DNA of 64,000 nucleotides from Sporichthya polymorpha DSM 43042. GTDB taxonomy: Bacteria; Actinomycetota; Actinomycetes; Sporichthyales; Sporichthyaceae. The notes below the pieces were generated by a model. It searched no databases, was not told the DNA's origin, and worked only from the letters and a program-made list of their open reading frames with translations. Position numbers and translations under genes: made by a program. The stretch spans positions 5,121,057 to 5,185,056 of the forward strand of contig NZ_KB913029.1 of NCBI RefSeq assembly GCF_000384115.1, read 5' to 3'. Below, one piece after another: positions 1 to 8,195 of this stretch. Each line of letters begins with the position of its first letter. Within the stretch, counting starts at the first letter, position 1.

Positions 1-367
1 CCAGCCCGGAGCCGAGGTCGGAGACGACGTAGAAGCCCTCGTCGTGGGGTCGGGCGTCGAGCCGGGCCCGGACCTCGTCGCCGGCGGTCTCGACCAGCCC
101 GAGCCGCGTCGCGGCGTCCAGCGGCAGCGTGAGATCGGCGGCCGCGACGGTGTCCTGGAGCAGGAACAGACGGACCAGCGCGGCGAGCGGCGATGAGGCC
201 GCGCGGGCGGCCCGGCGGGCTGGCACGGTCTCGTGCCGGGCGAGGGCCAGCTCGGCGACGGAGCCGAGCAGGTCGAAGACGCCGTCGGTGGTGTAGTCGG
301 CCGCGGCGAACGCCTCCCGGATCCGGTCGATGTCCTGCGCGGTCTCGGGGTCGTTCAGCGCGATCAC
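1..367 (-). CDS. SAM-dependent methyltransferase, N-terminal part (runs off window)
   Basis: Only about 122 N-terminal residues lie in the window; the reading frame is open through base 1. The visible part contains an IREAFAAADYTTDGVFDLLG-like opening and a PLAALVRLFLLQD stretch followed by EGFYVVSDLGS. This matches what I recall as the N-terminal extension (DUF7059 type) of actinobacterial class I SAM methyltransferases of the HemK/small-domain kind; the Rossmann catalytic part would lie outside the window. The start is taken as GTG at 367, with a G-rich stretch about 15 bases upstream, but no strong ribosome site is visible, so the start is uncertain. It diverges from the small membrane gene at 418. 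Substrate unknown. Confidence 0.65.
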   Translation of the reverse strand, partial: MIALNDPETAQDIDRIREAFAAADYTTDGVFDLLGSVAELALARHETVPARRAARAASSPLAALVRLFLLQDTVAAADLTLPLDAATRLGLVETAGDEVRARLDARPHDEGFYVVSDLGSGL

Positions 368-417
368 GCGTCCATCTTGGTCCCCCGTGCCGGGGTTCCG
401 GCTGGCAGGATGAGCTC

Positions 418-729
418 GTGGCCTCCAAGGACGAGATCGACCGGCTGATCGCCGAGGCGGACGCCGCCCTCGGTCGGCCGCCGGCGGCTCCTCCGGTCCG
501 GTCCCGGCGTGAGCCGGCACCCGTCGCCGACGCCGCCGTCGAGCGTCCCCCGGGCCGGTTCGAGGCGTCGCTGAAGGTCTCCGCCGTCTCCGGCGGGGTT
601 GCGGCCGCACTGGTGTTCGCGACGTTCGCCGTGCTGCCGTTCCTCGGCGCGTTCTCCGGCGCCGCCGGGGCGTTCGTCGCGACGTTCGCGATCGTCCTCG
701 GGCAGCGACTGTTCCGCCGGAAGACGTGA
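418..729 (+). CDS. Small membrane protein, about 103 aa
   Basis: The GTG start at 418 is chosen because AGGA lies seven bases upstream, and because the protein then opens directly with a charged segment (ASKDEIDRLIAEADAALG). A proline/arginine-rich linker follows, then two hydrophobic segments at roughly residues 55-75 and 78-95, ending in a basic tail (GQRLFRRKT). This suggests a two-helix inner-membrane protein with a cytosolic N-terminus. I do not recognise a named family. It diverges from the methyltransferase gene and converges on the TetR gene with a 10-base gap. Confidence 0.6.
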   Translation: MASKDEIDRLIAEADAALGRPPAAPPVRSRREPAPVADAAVERPPGRFEASLKVSAVSGGVAAALVFATFAVLPFLGAFSGAAGAFVATFAIVLGQRLFRRKT

Positions 730-739
730 GCCGGCGCCT

Positions 740-1333
740 CTAGCGGGGTGCGTTGTCGATGACCAGCTCGGCAAGGGCGCGGGCCCGGACCGCCGCGCTC
801 GGGTCGACCGGATTCTGCGCGCCCACGATGCCGCCGTCGAAGATCAGCACCAGCTGGTCCGCGAGCGCCTCCGGGTCGGCGACGCCGAGAGCGGTGGCGT
901 CGGAGAGGAAGCACTGCCGGGTCTCGGCGCGGGCCTGACCCAGGACCTCGTTGACGGTCGCGTCGGTGCGCGCCTCCCCGGTGGCGGCGAGGAACGGGCA
1001 CCCGCGCCAGTGCGGGCTGTGGGCGAGTTCGTCGAACGCGTCGAAGACCGCGAGCAGACGCGCCCGGGGGTCGGTGTGCCGGCTGCGGTGCCGCTCGATG
1101 CGCCGCGCGCGGGCCTCGCGGCGACGGTCCAGATAGGCCCGGATGAGGCCGTCCTTGCTCCCGAACGCGCTGTAGAGGCTGGCCTTGGCCACGCCGGCGT
1201 GCTCGATGACGCGGTCGATCCCGACCGTGTTGACGCCCTCCGCGTAGAACAACTCGTCCGCGGCGCGCAGGAGCCGCTCGCGCGCGGACGGTGCCCGCTC
1301 CGGGGCGTTCCGGTCCGGCGTGACGGTGCTCAT
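740..1333 (-). CDS. TetR/AcrR-family repressor, probable regulator of the adjacent MFS pump
   Basis: This is a 197-residue protein of standard TetR length. The N-terminal helix-turn-helix is at about residues 14-60 (RERLLRAADELFYAEGVNTV, then VIEHAGVAKASLYSAFGSKD), and the helical C-terminal ligand-binding domain contains a WRGCPFLAA segment common in this family. ATG at 1333 is the first start that gives a normal TetR N-terminus. The gene is divergent from the MFS transporter at 1419. The 85-base gap holds two near-identical perfect palindromes, which strongly suggests that this protein represses both itself and the pump. The ligand cannot be inferred. Confidence 0.88.
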   Translation of the reverse strand: MSTVTPDRNAPERAPSARERLLRAADELFYAEGVNTVGIDRVIEHAGVAKASLYSAFGSKDGLIRAYLDRRREARARRIERHRSRHTDPRARLLAVFDAFDELAHSPHWRGCPFLAATGEARTDATVNEVLGQARAETRQCFLSDATALGVADPEALADQLVLIFDGGIVGAQNPVDPSAAVRARALAELVIDNAPR

Positions 1334-1349
1334 ACCGGTTGACTCTAAC

Positions 1350-1363
1350 AGACAGGTCTGTCT
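1350..1363. promoter_or_regulatory. TetR operator O1 (AGACAG-GT-CTGTCT)
   Basis: A perfect inverted repeat with 6-base arms AGACAG/CTGTCT around GT. It lies 17 bases upstream of the TetR start. It shares its arms with the second palindrome at 1376-1393, centre to centre 28 bases apart. Confidence 0.75.
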
Positions 1364-1375
1364 ACCATCAACGGG

Positions 1376-1393
1376 CCAGACAGACCTGTCTGG
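1376..1393. promoter_or_regulatory. TetR operator O2 (CCAGACAG-AC-CTGTCTGG)
   Basis: A perfect inverted repeat with 8-base arms around AC, 25 bases upstream of the MFS start. Its core is the same as O1. Two copies in one divergent promoter region suggest cooperative binding by two TetR dimers. Confidence 0.78.
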
Positions 1394-1418
1394 TGAGCCC
1401 AGGCGAAGGACCATCTCG

Positions 1419-2732
1419 ATGGCCGCGACCGCTCCGCCCGCGTCGTCCGCACCGGCGTCGACCCGTTTCCGTCTGTCGGACGGGGCCGCGTTCGCGCTGC
1501 TCTGCTCGATGGCCCTGGCGTTCCTCGCCGCCGCGAGCGCGCCGACCCCGCTGTACTCCGTGTACCAGGAGGAGTGGGGCTTCTCCGCGATCACGACGAC
1601 GGTCGTCTTCTCCGTCTACGCCGCCTCCGTCCTCGGAGCGCTGCTCACCGTCGGGTCGCTGTCGGACCACATCGGCCGGCGGCCGCTGCTGTTCGGCGCG
1701 CTGGGCGCGCAGGTCGTCGCACTGGTGCTGTTCGCGGTCGCGGAGAACGTCGAGACGCTGATGGCCGCGCGGTTCATCCAGGGCATCTCGACGGGCGCCG
1801 CGATCGGCGCGATCGGCGCGGGTCTGCTCGACCTCAGCAAGCTCCGCGGCGCGACCGCGAGCGCCGTCGCCCCGATGGTCGGGACCGGTGCGGGCGCCGT
1901 CGTCTCCGGCATGTTCGTGCAGTGGCTGCCGGCACCGGAGCACCTGATCTACGTCGTCCTGCTCGGCGTCTTCGTGCTGCAGGCGGTCGGCGTCGCGTTG
2001 ATGCGCGAGACCGTCACCCCGAAGCCGGGCGCGCTCGCCTCTCTCAAGCCGCAGTTCGCGCTGCCGCCCGCGGCCCGACGGCCGCTGGTCGCCGCGGCAC
2101 CTGCGATGGTGGCGTGCTGGTCGATGGCCGGGCTCTACGGCTCGCTCGGCCCGGCGCTGGTCCACCGGATCACCGGGTCGGTCAACCACGTCTACGGCGG
2201 CGGGGCGCTGTTCGTCCTCGCCTGCAGCGGCGCAGTCGCGGTGCTCGCGCTGGCGAACACCCAACCGCAGACCTCCATGGTTCTCGGCACCGCCGCGCTG
2301 TTCGCCGGCGTCGGGCTGACGATGCTCGCCGGCGACGTCTCCAGCCTCGGGTTCTTCTTCGCCGCGATCGTCGCGGGCGTCGGCTTCGGCGCCGCGTTCC
2401 AGGGCGCGCTGCGGTCGGTGGCGATGGTCGCCGGACCGCACGAGCGCGCGGGCGTGATCTCGGTGCTGTTCGTGATCTCCTACGTCGCCTTCGGCGGCCC
2501 CGCGATCGTCGCCGGCGTCCTGGTCGTCGAGACCGGCGACATCATGGCGACCTCGTACTACTACGGCTCCGCGGTCATGGTACTGACCGCGTTCGCCCTG
2601 ATCGCTCTCGTCCGGCAGACGCGGGCGGCGGCCGTCGCGGCTGCGGGTGCGGTCCCGGCCGAGGACACCTGCGGCGCCCGGGTGGTCGGCGCCCTCCGAC
2701 CCGTCCCCTCCCCGGAGTTCGACGCGGCCTGA
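1419..2732 (+). CDS. MFS transporter, drug-efflux type
   Basis: A 437-residue integral membrane protein. The start is ATG 1419, with GAAGGA nine bases upstream; longer versions would run into the operators. Family marks are SAPTPLYSVYQ near the first helix, the loop 2-3 motif SLSDHIGRRPLL (MFS motif A), and alternating hydrophobic segments giving about 12 helices, ending in a charged tail after LIALVRQTRAAA. The family is known to export small molecules using the proton gradient. The divergent TetR gene and paired operators indicate inducible expression, probably by a toxic substrate. Substrate not inferable. Confidence 0.88.
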   Translation: MAATAPPASSAPASTRFRLSDGAAFALLCSMALAFLAAASAPTPLYSVYQEEWGFSAITTTVVFSVYAASVLGALLTVGSLSDHIGRRPLLFGALGAQVVALVLFAVAENVETLMAARFIQGISTGAAIGAIGAGLLDLSKLRGATASAVAPMVGTGAGAVVSGMFVQWLPAPEHLIYVVLLGVFVLQAVGVALMRETVTPKPGALASLKPQFALPPAARRPLVAAAPAMVACWSMAGLYGSLGPALVHRITGSVNHVYGGGALFVLACSGAVAVLALANTQPQTSMVLGTAALFAGVGLTMLAGDVSSLGFFFAAIVAGVGFGAAFQGALRSVAMVAGPHERAGVISVLFVISYVAFGGPAIVAGVLVVETGDIMATSYYYGSAVMVLTAFALIALVRQTRAAAVAAAGAVPAEDTCGARVVGALRPVPSPEFDAA

Positions 2733-2735
2733 GCT

Positions 2736-2800
2736 CGTCTTCTCCGGCGCGGCGCGCCCATCCGGGCCTGGGGATGGGCGCGCCGCGCCGGAGTAGTTGA
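2736..2800. repeat. Dispersed palindromic repeat, family 1, copy A
   Basis: Bases 2742-2763 and 2772-2793 form perfect 22-base arms with an 8-base loop. The first 28 bases (2736-2763) match 55343-55370 at 27 of 28 positions, so this is a repeated element and not merely a terminator. Both copies sit between convergent genes, here MFS (+) and nrdJ (-), so it could also stop transcription from both sides. Confidence 0.8.
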
Positions 2801-2803
2801 GCC

Positions 2804-2835
2804 CGACAGGCGCGGCGCGCGGGAGAAGTTGGAGT
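2804..2835. repeat. Possible partial copy of the family 1 repeat arm
   Basis: The stretch AGGCGCGGCGCGCGGGAGAA followed by GTTGGAG resembles the right arm of the neighbouring palindrome and the right end of the copy at 55343-55407 (GGAGAAG). It looks like a degenerate half-element lying directly after copy A. GC-rich simple sequence could mimic this, so it is tentative. Confidence 0.35.
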
Positions 2836-2842
2836 TAAGACC

Positions 2843-2877
2843 GGAGGGGCGGTCCCGCCCGTTGGGACCGCCCCTCC
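2843..2877. terminator. Strong hairpin between MFS and nrdJ
   Basis: GGAGGGGCGGTCCC (2843-2856) pairs perfectly with GGGACCGCCCCTCC (2864-2877) around a 7-base loop and is followed by TCTT on the plus strand and TCTTAA on the minus strand. It can serve both convergent genes. Confidence 0.75.
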
Positions 2878-2968
2878 TCTTACGCTCAGCCGCCGATCGT
2901 GCCACCGTCCGTCGGCTGATGTTTTCTGCGGCTACCCGGAGGGGGGTCCGGGGCGCCGCAGAATCTTG

Positions 2969-5857
2969 TTACGAGCAACCGCTCGTGGAGCCGCAGCCCT
3001 CGCAGACGTAGCAGGAGCCGGCGGCGCGCATCTTCGTCCCGCAGGTGAGGCAGAGCGGGGCGTCGGCGGTGCGGCCCTGCTGGGCCTCGATCAGCTCGGT
3101 GGTCGAGCCCGGGGCCTCCCAGGTGGCCGAGGCGCCACCGGTGGAGATGTCCACGGTCTCGATCGGAGCCGACTGCGCCATGGCCTCGACGTCGACGTCG
3201 TCGTCCTCGTCGTCGGCGAAGTAGGAACCGGTCTCCAGCTGCCGCGCCCGCTCCTCGGCGGTGTAGATGCCGAGTGCCGCGCGCTCCTCGGGGGCCATGT
3301 GGTCCAGGGCGAGGCGACGGAAGATGTAGTCCATGATCGAGGCCGCCATGCGGACGTCCGGGTCGTCGGTCATGCCGGCCGGGTCGAAGCGCATGTTGGT
3401 GAACTTCTGGACGTAGGTCTCCAGCGGGACGCCGTACTGCAGACCGATCGACACCGCGATCGAGAAGGCGTCCATCATGCCCGCGAGGGTCGAGCCCTGC
3501 TTGCTCATCTTGAGGAAGATCTCGCCCACGCCACCGTCGGGGAAGGCGGCCGAGGTCATGTAACCCTCGGCGCCGCCGACGGCGAACGAGACCGTCTTCG
3601 AGTCGCGAACCTTCGGCAGGCGCTTGCGGATCGGGCGGTACTCGATCTGCGTCGCCGGCGCGCTCTCCGACGTCGAGGCCTCCTCGGAGCCGGACTTCGA
3701 GGCCGACAGCGGCTGGCCGACCTTGCAGTTGTCGCGGTAGACCGCGAGCGCCTTGAGGCCGAGCTTCCAGCCCTGGAGGTAGACCTCCTCGATCTCCTCG
3801 ATCGTCGCCGACTCCGGCAGGTTCACCGTCTTCGAGATCGCGCCCGAGATGAACGGCTGCACCGCGGCCATCATGTGCACGTGGCCCATCGCCTTGATGG
3901 CGCGGGCGCCCATCGCGCAGTCGAAGACCTCGTAGTGCTCCGGCCGCAGGCCGGGGGCGTCGATGACGTGGCCGTGCTCGGCGATGTGCTCGACGATCGC
4001 CTCGATCTGCTCCTCGTGGTAGCCGAGCTTGGCCAGCGCACGCGGCACGGTCTGGTTGACGATCTGCATCGAGCCGCCGCCGACGAGCTTCTTGAACTTG
4101 ACCAGCGCCAGGTCCGGCTCGATGCCGGTCGTGTCGCAGTCCATCATCAGGCCGATGGTCCCGGTCGGCGCGAGCACCGACGCCTGGGAGTTCCGCCAGC
4201 CGTTCTCCGCACCGACGCGCAGACACTCGTCCCACGTCTTCGTCGCGAGCGCGAGGACCGAGCGGTCCATCTCGTCCAGCGACCGGATCGCGTCGTTCGC
4301 CGCCGCGTGCTTGCGCATGACGCGGGTGTGCGCGGACGCGTTCTGCGCGAAGCCCTCGTACGGCCCGACCACGCCGGCCAGCTCGGCCGAGCGCTTGTAG
4401 GCGGTGCCGGTCATCAGCGAGGTGATCGACGCCGCGAGGACGCGACCACCCTCGGAGTCGTAGCCGTGGCCGGTCGCCATCAGCAGCGCGCCGAGGTTGG
4501 CGTAGCCGATGCCGAGCTGACGGAACTTGCGGGTGGTCTCGCCGATCGGCTCGGTCGGGAAGTCCGCGAAGCAGATCGAGATGTCCATCGCGGTGATGAC
4601 GAGCTCGACGACCTTCGCGAACTGCGCGGCGTCGAACGTGCCGTCGTTCCGGAGGAACTTGAGCAGGTTCAGCGACGCGAGGTTGCACGAGGAGTTGTCC
4701 AGGTGCATGTACTCGCTGCACGGGTTGGACGCAGTGATGCGGCCGCTCTCCGGGCAGGTGTGCCAGTCGTTGATCGTGCCGTCGTACTGGATGCCCGGGT
4801 CGGCGCACTCCCACGCGGCCTTCGCCATGGAGGTGAACAGCTCGCGCGCGTCGATGTTCTCGATGACCTCACCGGTCGTGCGCGACCGCAGGCCGAACGG
4901 GGCGCCGCTCTCGACCGCGCGCATGAACTCGTCCGTGACGCGCACCGAGTTGTTGGCGTTCTGGTACTGGACGCTGCTGATGTCCGAGCCACCGAGGTCC
5001 ATGTCGAAGCCGGCGTCGCGCAGGACGCGGATCTTCTCCTCCTCGCGCGCCTTGGTCGAGATGAACTCGGCGATGTCGGGGTGGTCGACGTCGAGGATGA
5101 CCATCTTCGCCGCGCGCCGCGTCGCGCCGCCGGACTTGATCGTCCCGGCGGAGGCGTCCGCACCACGCATGAACGAGACCGGACCGGACGCGGTGCCGCC
5201 CGAGGACAGCAGCTCCTTCGAGGACCGGATGCGCGAGAGGTTGAGGCCGGCTCCGGAGCCGCCCTTGAAGATCAGGCCCTCCTCCCGGTACCAGTTCAGG
5301 ATCGAGTCCATCGTGTCGTCGACGGCGAGGATGAAGCAGGCGCTGACCTGCTGCGGCGCGGTGGTACCGACGTTGAACCAGACCGGGGAGTTGAACGAGA
5401 ACACCTGGTGCAGCAGCGCGTGCGTGAGCTCGTGCTCGAAGACCTCCGCGTCCGCCGGGGTGGCGAAGTAGCCGTGCCGGACGCCGGCGTCGCGGTAGGT
5501 GTGCACGACGCGGTCGATGAGCTGACGCAGGCTCCACTCGCGCTGCTCGGTGCCGACGGCCCCGCGGAAGTACTTGGTGGTGACGATGTTCGCGGCGTTC
5601 ACCGACCAGAACGACGGGAACTCCACGCCTTTCTGCTCGAAGATGACCGACCCGTCACGCCAGTTCGTCATGACGACGTCGCGACGCTCCCAGGACACCT
5701 CGTCGTAGGGGTGAGTGCCCGGGGTGGTGAAGATGCGCTCGATCGTCAGGCCGCGACGCTGCGCGCCCGCCTGACCCGACGCCTGGCCCGGCACCGAACC
5801 CGGCGCTGCTCCCCCGGCCTGCGCGGCCTGCGTCTCGCCGTTCACCATCTCGGTCAC
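2969..5857 (-). CDS. nrdJ: Adenosylcobalamin-dependent (class II) ribonucleotide reductase
   Basis: A 962-residue protein that reduces ribonucleotides to deoxyribonucleotides with B12 as radical source. Active-site spacing fits class II exactly: thiyl-radical C380 lies in NPCSE with N378 and E382, and redox cysteines C174 (VSACF) and C391 (SSCNL) sit as in the family. PTGTIG lies further on. The C-terminus carries a cysteine-rich tail (CLTCG, CYVCEGCG, ending SGCS), the expected swinging-thiol/zinc region. Start GTG 5857 has AGAGGAAG seven bases upstream. It lies 156 bases downstream of nrdR on the same strand, the standard actinobacterial nrdR-nrdJ unit. No B12 riboswitch is evident upstream. 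A long open frame on the opposite strand is a GC-driven shadow. Confidence 0.97.
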   Translation of the reverse strand: MTEMVNGETQAAQAGGAAPGSVPGQASGQAGAQRRGLTIERIFTTPGTHPYDEVSWERRDVVMTNWRDGSVIFEQKGVEFPSFWSVNAANIVTTKYFRGAVGTEQREWSLRQLIDRVVHTYRDAGVRHGYFATPADAEVFEHELTHALLHQVFSFNSPVWFNVGTTAPQQVSACFILAVDDTMDSILNWYREEGLIFKGGSGAGLNLSRIRSSKELLSSGGTASGPVSFMRGADASAGTIKSGGATRRAAKMVILDVDHPDIAEFISTKAREEEKIRVLRDAGFDMDLGGSDISSVQYQNANNSVRVTDEFMRAVESGAPFGLRSRTTGEVIENIDARELFTSMAKAAWECADPGIQYDGTINDWHTCPESGRITASNPCSEYMHLDNSSCNLASLNLLKFLRNDGTFDAAQFAKVVELVITAMDISICFADFPTEPIGETTRKFRQLGIGYANLGALLMATGHGYDSEGGRVLAASITSLMTGTAYKRSAELAGVVGPYEGFAQNASAHTRVMRKHAAANDAIRSLDEMDRSVLALATKTWDECLRVGAENGWRNSQASVLAPTGTIGLMMDCDTTGIEPDLALVKFKKLVGGGSMQIVNQTVPRALAKLGYHEEQIEAIVEHIAEHGHVIDAPGLRPEHYEVFDCAMGARAIKAMGHVHMMAAVQPFISGAISKTVNLPESATIEEIEEVYLQGWKLGLKALAVYRDNCKVGQPLSASKSGSEEASTSESAPATQIEYRPIRKRLPKVRDSKTVSFAVGGAEGYMTSAAFPDGGVGEIFLKMSKQGSTLAGMMDAFSIAVSIGLQYGVPLETYVQKFTNMRFDPAGMTDDPDVRMAASIMDYIFRRLALDHMAPEERAALGIYTAEERARQLETGSYFADDEDDDVDVEAMAQSAPIETVDISTGGASATWEAPGSTTELIEAQQGRTADAPLCLTCGTKMRAAGSCYVCEGCGSTSGCS

Positions 5858-6013
5858 GTCGCTTCCTCTCGACTTCTCGTCGTCTGTTGGAACGTCCGGC
5901 GAGGCCGGTACATGCCATTCCCCGTGGTTTGTCGTTCAGGCCCGAAGGGGCCGGTGATGCTGGGTACTGCTGCTGTCCGGTGTGGCTGGTGATGCCCGGG
6001 TGGTGCGTGTCGC

Positions 6014-6472
6014 TCAGTACGTGAGGGCGCGTTCGGCGCGCAGCGCCGAGATCTCGGCCTCGAAGTCGGCCATCGAGTCGAAGTTCCGGTACACCGAGGC
6101 GAACCGCAGGTACGCGACCTCGTCGAGGGCCCGGAGCGGACCGAGGATCGCAAGACCGACCTCGTGCGCCGGGACGTCGGGGCTGCCGAGGCTCCGCACC
6201 GACTCCTCGACCTTGTGCGCGAGCAGCGCGAGGGAGTTCTGGTCGACCGGCCGGCCCTGGCAGGCCTTCCGGACGCCCGCCAGGACCTTGTCCCGGCTGA
6301 AGGGCTCGACCGCGCCGCTGCGCTTGACCACGTTCAGGCTGGCGACCTCGACGGTGGTGAAGCGCCGCTCGCACTGGCCGCACTGCCGCCGCCGGCGGAT
6401 CGCCGTCCCGTCCTCGGCCGTCCGGGAGTCGACGACGCGGGTGTCCGCGACGCGGCAGAACGGACAGTTCAC
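6014..6472 (-). CDS. nrdR: NrdR, transcriptional repressor of ribonucleotide reductase genes
   Basis: NrdR senses ATP/dATP through its ATP-cone and represses nrd genes. The 152-residue product has the zinc ribbon (C3, C6, C31, C34: NCPFC and RQCGQC) followed by an ATP-cone domain ([15 protein letters not shown] onward). GTG 6472 is chosen because the family begins immediately before the first CxxC, and GGGAG lies upstream; an in-frame extension further upstream would add a non-family N-terminus. It precedes nrdJ on the same strand and probably controls it and itself through the paired sites at 6574-6620. Confidence 0.95.
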   Translation of the reverse strand: MNCPFCRVADTRVVDSRTAEDGTAIRRRRQCGQCERRFTTVEVASLNVVKRSGAVEPFSRDKVLAGVRKACQGRPVDQNSLALLAHKVEESVRSLGSPDVPAHEVGLAILGPLRALDEVAYLRFASVYRNFDSMADFEAEISALRAERALTY

Positions 6473-6833
6473 GAGGGCTCCCGAAACGCGAATCATGTGC
6501 GGATCCGGTCGCTTTCCCCGGGATCCTGTGGATGTTGCTGTTGAGAAGGTGTTGACCCCCTGAGCACAACGTGGGGACAACATGTGGGTAACTACAGCGA
6601 TGTAACTACTAGATGTGGGAACCGTAGGCCCTTGAGACCACACGAGGCAAGACGGCGACGGGACCCGTTTCGGGGGACGGGCAGCGCCGCAGGTCAGAGC
6701 CGGTGAGGTCGCCGAAATTCGGGCGGAATCGGGCGTGTCCGGCGTGTTCCGGGAATCCGTCGTCGCCCGTCCCAGCCGTCACGGCCGTTGGGGACGAACG
6801 GTGACGAGTCAGTGACGGGGCCGTCACCCGCCG
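6473..6833. other. Non-coding spacer between nrdR and the LysM gene
   Basis: I see no credible gene in these 361 bases. The nrdR-proximal side holds the putative NrdR boxes and the nrdR promoter region, which is locally AT-richer than its surroundings. The LysM-gene side holds a short hairpin, GTGACGG/CCGTCAC at 6812-6827, 7 bases past that gene's stop, which may act as its terminator. Confidence 0.6.
6574..6620. promoter_or_regulatory. Candidate paired NrdR boxes upstream of nrdR-nrdJ
   Basis: Two copies of ATGTGGG (6582-6588 and 6613-6619), each preceded by an A/C-rich half-site (GACAAC and TACTAG), are 31 bases apart, which is three helical turns. NrdR is known to bind pairs of roughly 16-base boxes with about this spacing. 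The match to the general NrdR consensus is only partial, so the call rests on spacing and location. Confidence 0.42.
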
Positions 6834-7244
6834 TCAGGGCAGGGCGATCCGCTGACCGGCCTGGATGCCGCCGTCGGGGAGCGCGTTGAGGCGGCGGATG
6901 GCCTCGATCGTGGCCCGCGGGTCGTCGTCCGGCGCCACCTCCTTGGCGATGCCCCACAGCGTCTGGCCGGGCTGGACGATCACGTACTCGTAGGACCGCG
7001 CCGGGCCGGCCTCCCCGCTCGCGCGGGTGGAGGTCGAGCCGAACAGCACCCCGCCGGCGAGCAGCGCCCCGAGGAAGAGCACCACCGCGACGAGACGGCC
7101 GCGCCGAGTCAGGCGCAGCGGAGCCGGGTGCGCGACGAGGCGCTCCAGCTCGGCCACGGTCGGTGTCGGCGTCGGTGTCGGCACCGACGTCGGGACCAAC
7201 GTCAGGTGTGTGCGGTCGGTCGTGCGGTGCAGCGTGCCGTTCAT
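6834..7244 (-). CDS. LysM-domain membrane protein, ChiZ/DivS-like SOS cell-division inhibitor
   Basis: A 136-residue protein: a cytosolic N-terminus with a PTPTPTPT tract, a basic anchor (RRGR), one transmembrane helix (about residues 50-68), then a C-terminal LysM domain ([18 protein letters not shown] ... [10 protein letters not shown]) on the outer face. Position between nrdR and lexA, divergent from lexA, matches mycobacterial chiZ and corynebacterial divS, DNA-damage-induced proteins that arrest division or trim peptidoglycan. The ATG start has GGAGGAGG upstream. A perfect SOS box lies 31 bases upstream of the start. Function is by family and synteny; sequence similarity outside LysM is low in this group. 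Confidence 0.8.
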   Translation of the reverse strand: MNGTLHRTTDRTHLTLVPTSVPTPTPTPTVAELERLVAHPAPLRLTRRGRLVAVVLFLGALLAGGVLFGSTSTRASGEAGPARSYEYVIVQPGQTLWGIAKEVAPDDDPRATIEAIRRLNALPDGGIQAGQRIALP

Positions 7245-7274
7245 GAGAATCCTCCTCCAGCCGTCCCCGTACGC

Positions 7275-7290
7275 TCGAACAGAGGTTCGA
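7275..7290. promoter_or_regulatory. LexA (SOS) box upstream of the LysM gene
   Basis: TCGAAC-AGAG-GTTCGA is a perfect actinobacterial SOS box with complete dyad symmetry. Its end lies 31 bases from the LysM gene start. A second box lies 70 bases away on the lexA side. Confidence 0.92.
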
Positions 7291-7344
7291 TCGAACGTCT
7301 GACCGAAGTTCTACACGGACCCTCCGACAATTCCTACGACTCGC

Positions 7345-7360
7345 TCGAACATATGTTTGA
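7345..7360. promoter_or_regulatory. LexA (SOS) box upstream of lexA
   Basis: TCGAAC-ATAT-GTTTGA differs from perfect symmetry at one base. It lies 82 bases upstream of the chosen lexA start and would allow autoregulation. An in-frame ATG at 7353 falls inside this box, which argues against it as the lexA start. Confidence 0.9.
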
Positions 7361-7442
7361 TCGTGTCGCCGGTGCACGCTACGTTTCGGAGCACGGAAAC
7401 GGCCCGGATGCGGCCGATTACGGCAACGTCGAGGAGGAGCAG

Positions 7443-8174
7443 GTGGCCCGATCACGCAAAGGTGAGCCGGCGGCGGAGCCCGCGGCCGAGGTGCACGCTT
7501 TTCCCGACGGCCCCCCGGACGCCGACGGCCTGACCGCGCGACAGCGCAAGGTGCTCGAAGTGATCCGGGACTCCGTCGAGCGCCGCGGCTACCCGCCGTC
7601 GATGCGCGAGATCGGCGAGGCGGTGGGCCTGACGTCCACGTCCTCGGTCTCCCACCAGCTGACGACGCTGGAGAAGAAGGGCTACCTGCGCCGCGACCCG
7701 AACCGGCCGCGCGCAGTGGAGGTGCGGCTCCCCGAGGGCGTCGCGCCGGCCCCGAACCCCGAGCTCGAGGACGAGGAGACGATGCGCTCGGCCCGCCCGG
7801 CGGCCGCGTACGTCCCGCTCGTCGGCCGCATCGCCGCCGGTGGCCCGATCCTCGCCGAGCAGGCGGTGGAGTCGGTGTTCCCGCTCCCCCGCGAACTCGT
7901 CGGCGACGGCACGCTGTTCCTGCTCAAGGTCTCCGGCGACTCGATGGTCGACGCCGCGATCTGCGACGGCGACTGGGTCGTCGTCCGCCAGCAGCCGGTG
8001 GCCGAGCCGGGTGACATCGTCGCCGCGATGATCGACGGCGAGGCGACGGTGAAGACGTTCAAGCGCCGCGACGGTCACGTCTGGCTGATGCCGCACAACC
8101 CCGCGTACGAGCCCATCCCCGGCGACGAGGCGACGATCCTCGGTCGCGTGGTGAGCGTGCTGCGCCGCGTCTGA
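7443..8174 (+). CDS. lexA: LexA, SOS-response repressor
   Basis: The 243-residue product represses DNA-damage genes and cleaves itself when bound to RecA filaments. Visible parts: winged helix ([11 protein letters not shown] through [10 protein letters not shown], residues 31-85), cleavage site A132-G133 (GRIAAGGP), catalytic serine S167 (SGDSM) and lysine K204 (EATVK). The 35- and 37-residue spacings between these equal those in E. coli LexA. GTG 7443 has GAGGAGGAG upstream; an upstream in-frame ATG overlaps the SOS box and is rejected. It is divergent from the LysM gene and convergent with the helicase gene, with only 21 bases between stops. Confidence 0.97.
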   Translation: MARSRKGEPAAEPAAEVHAFPDGPPDADGLTARQRKVLEVIRDSVERRGYPPSMREIGEAVGLTSTSSVSHQLTTLEKKGYLRRDPNRPRAVEVRLPEGVAPAPNPELEDEETMRSARPAAAYVPLVGRIAAGGPILAEQAVESVFPLPRELVGDGTLFLLKVSGDSMVDAAICDGDWVVVRQQPVAEPGDIVAAMIDGEATVKTFKRRDGHVWLMPHNPAYEPIPGDEATILGRVVSVLRRV

Positions 8175-8195
8175 TCCTCCCTCCGGTTCAGACGA

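Noticed and set aside
2966-5992. A 1008-codon open frame on the plus strand opposite nrdJ
   Set aside because: The nrdJ frame on the other strand has all catalytic residues; the opposite frame is an arginine/valine/leucine-rich shadow produced by GC-biased third positions.
5858-6013. Possible B12 riboswitch before nrdJ
   Set aside because: The 156-base gap lacks a B12-box-like sequence and is too short for the full aptamer; only a short GGCCC/GGGCC stem at 5939-5952 is present.
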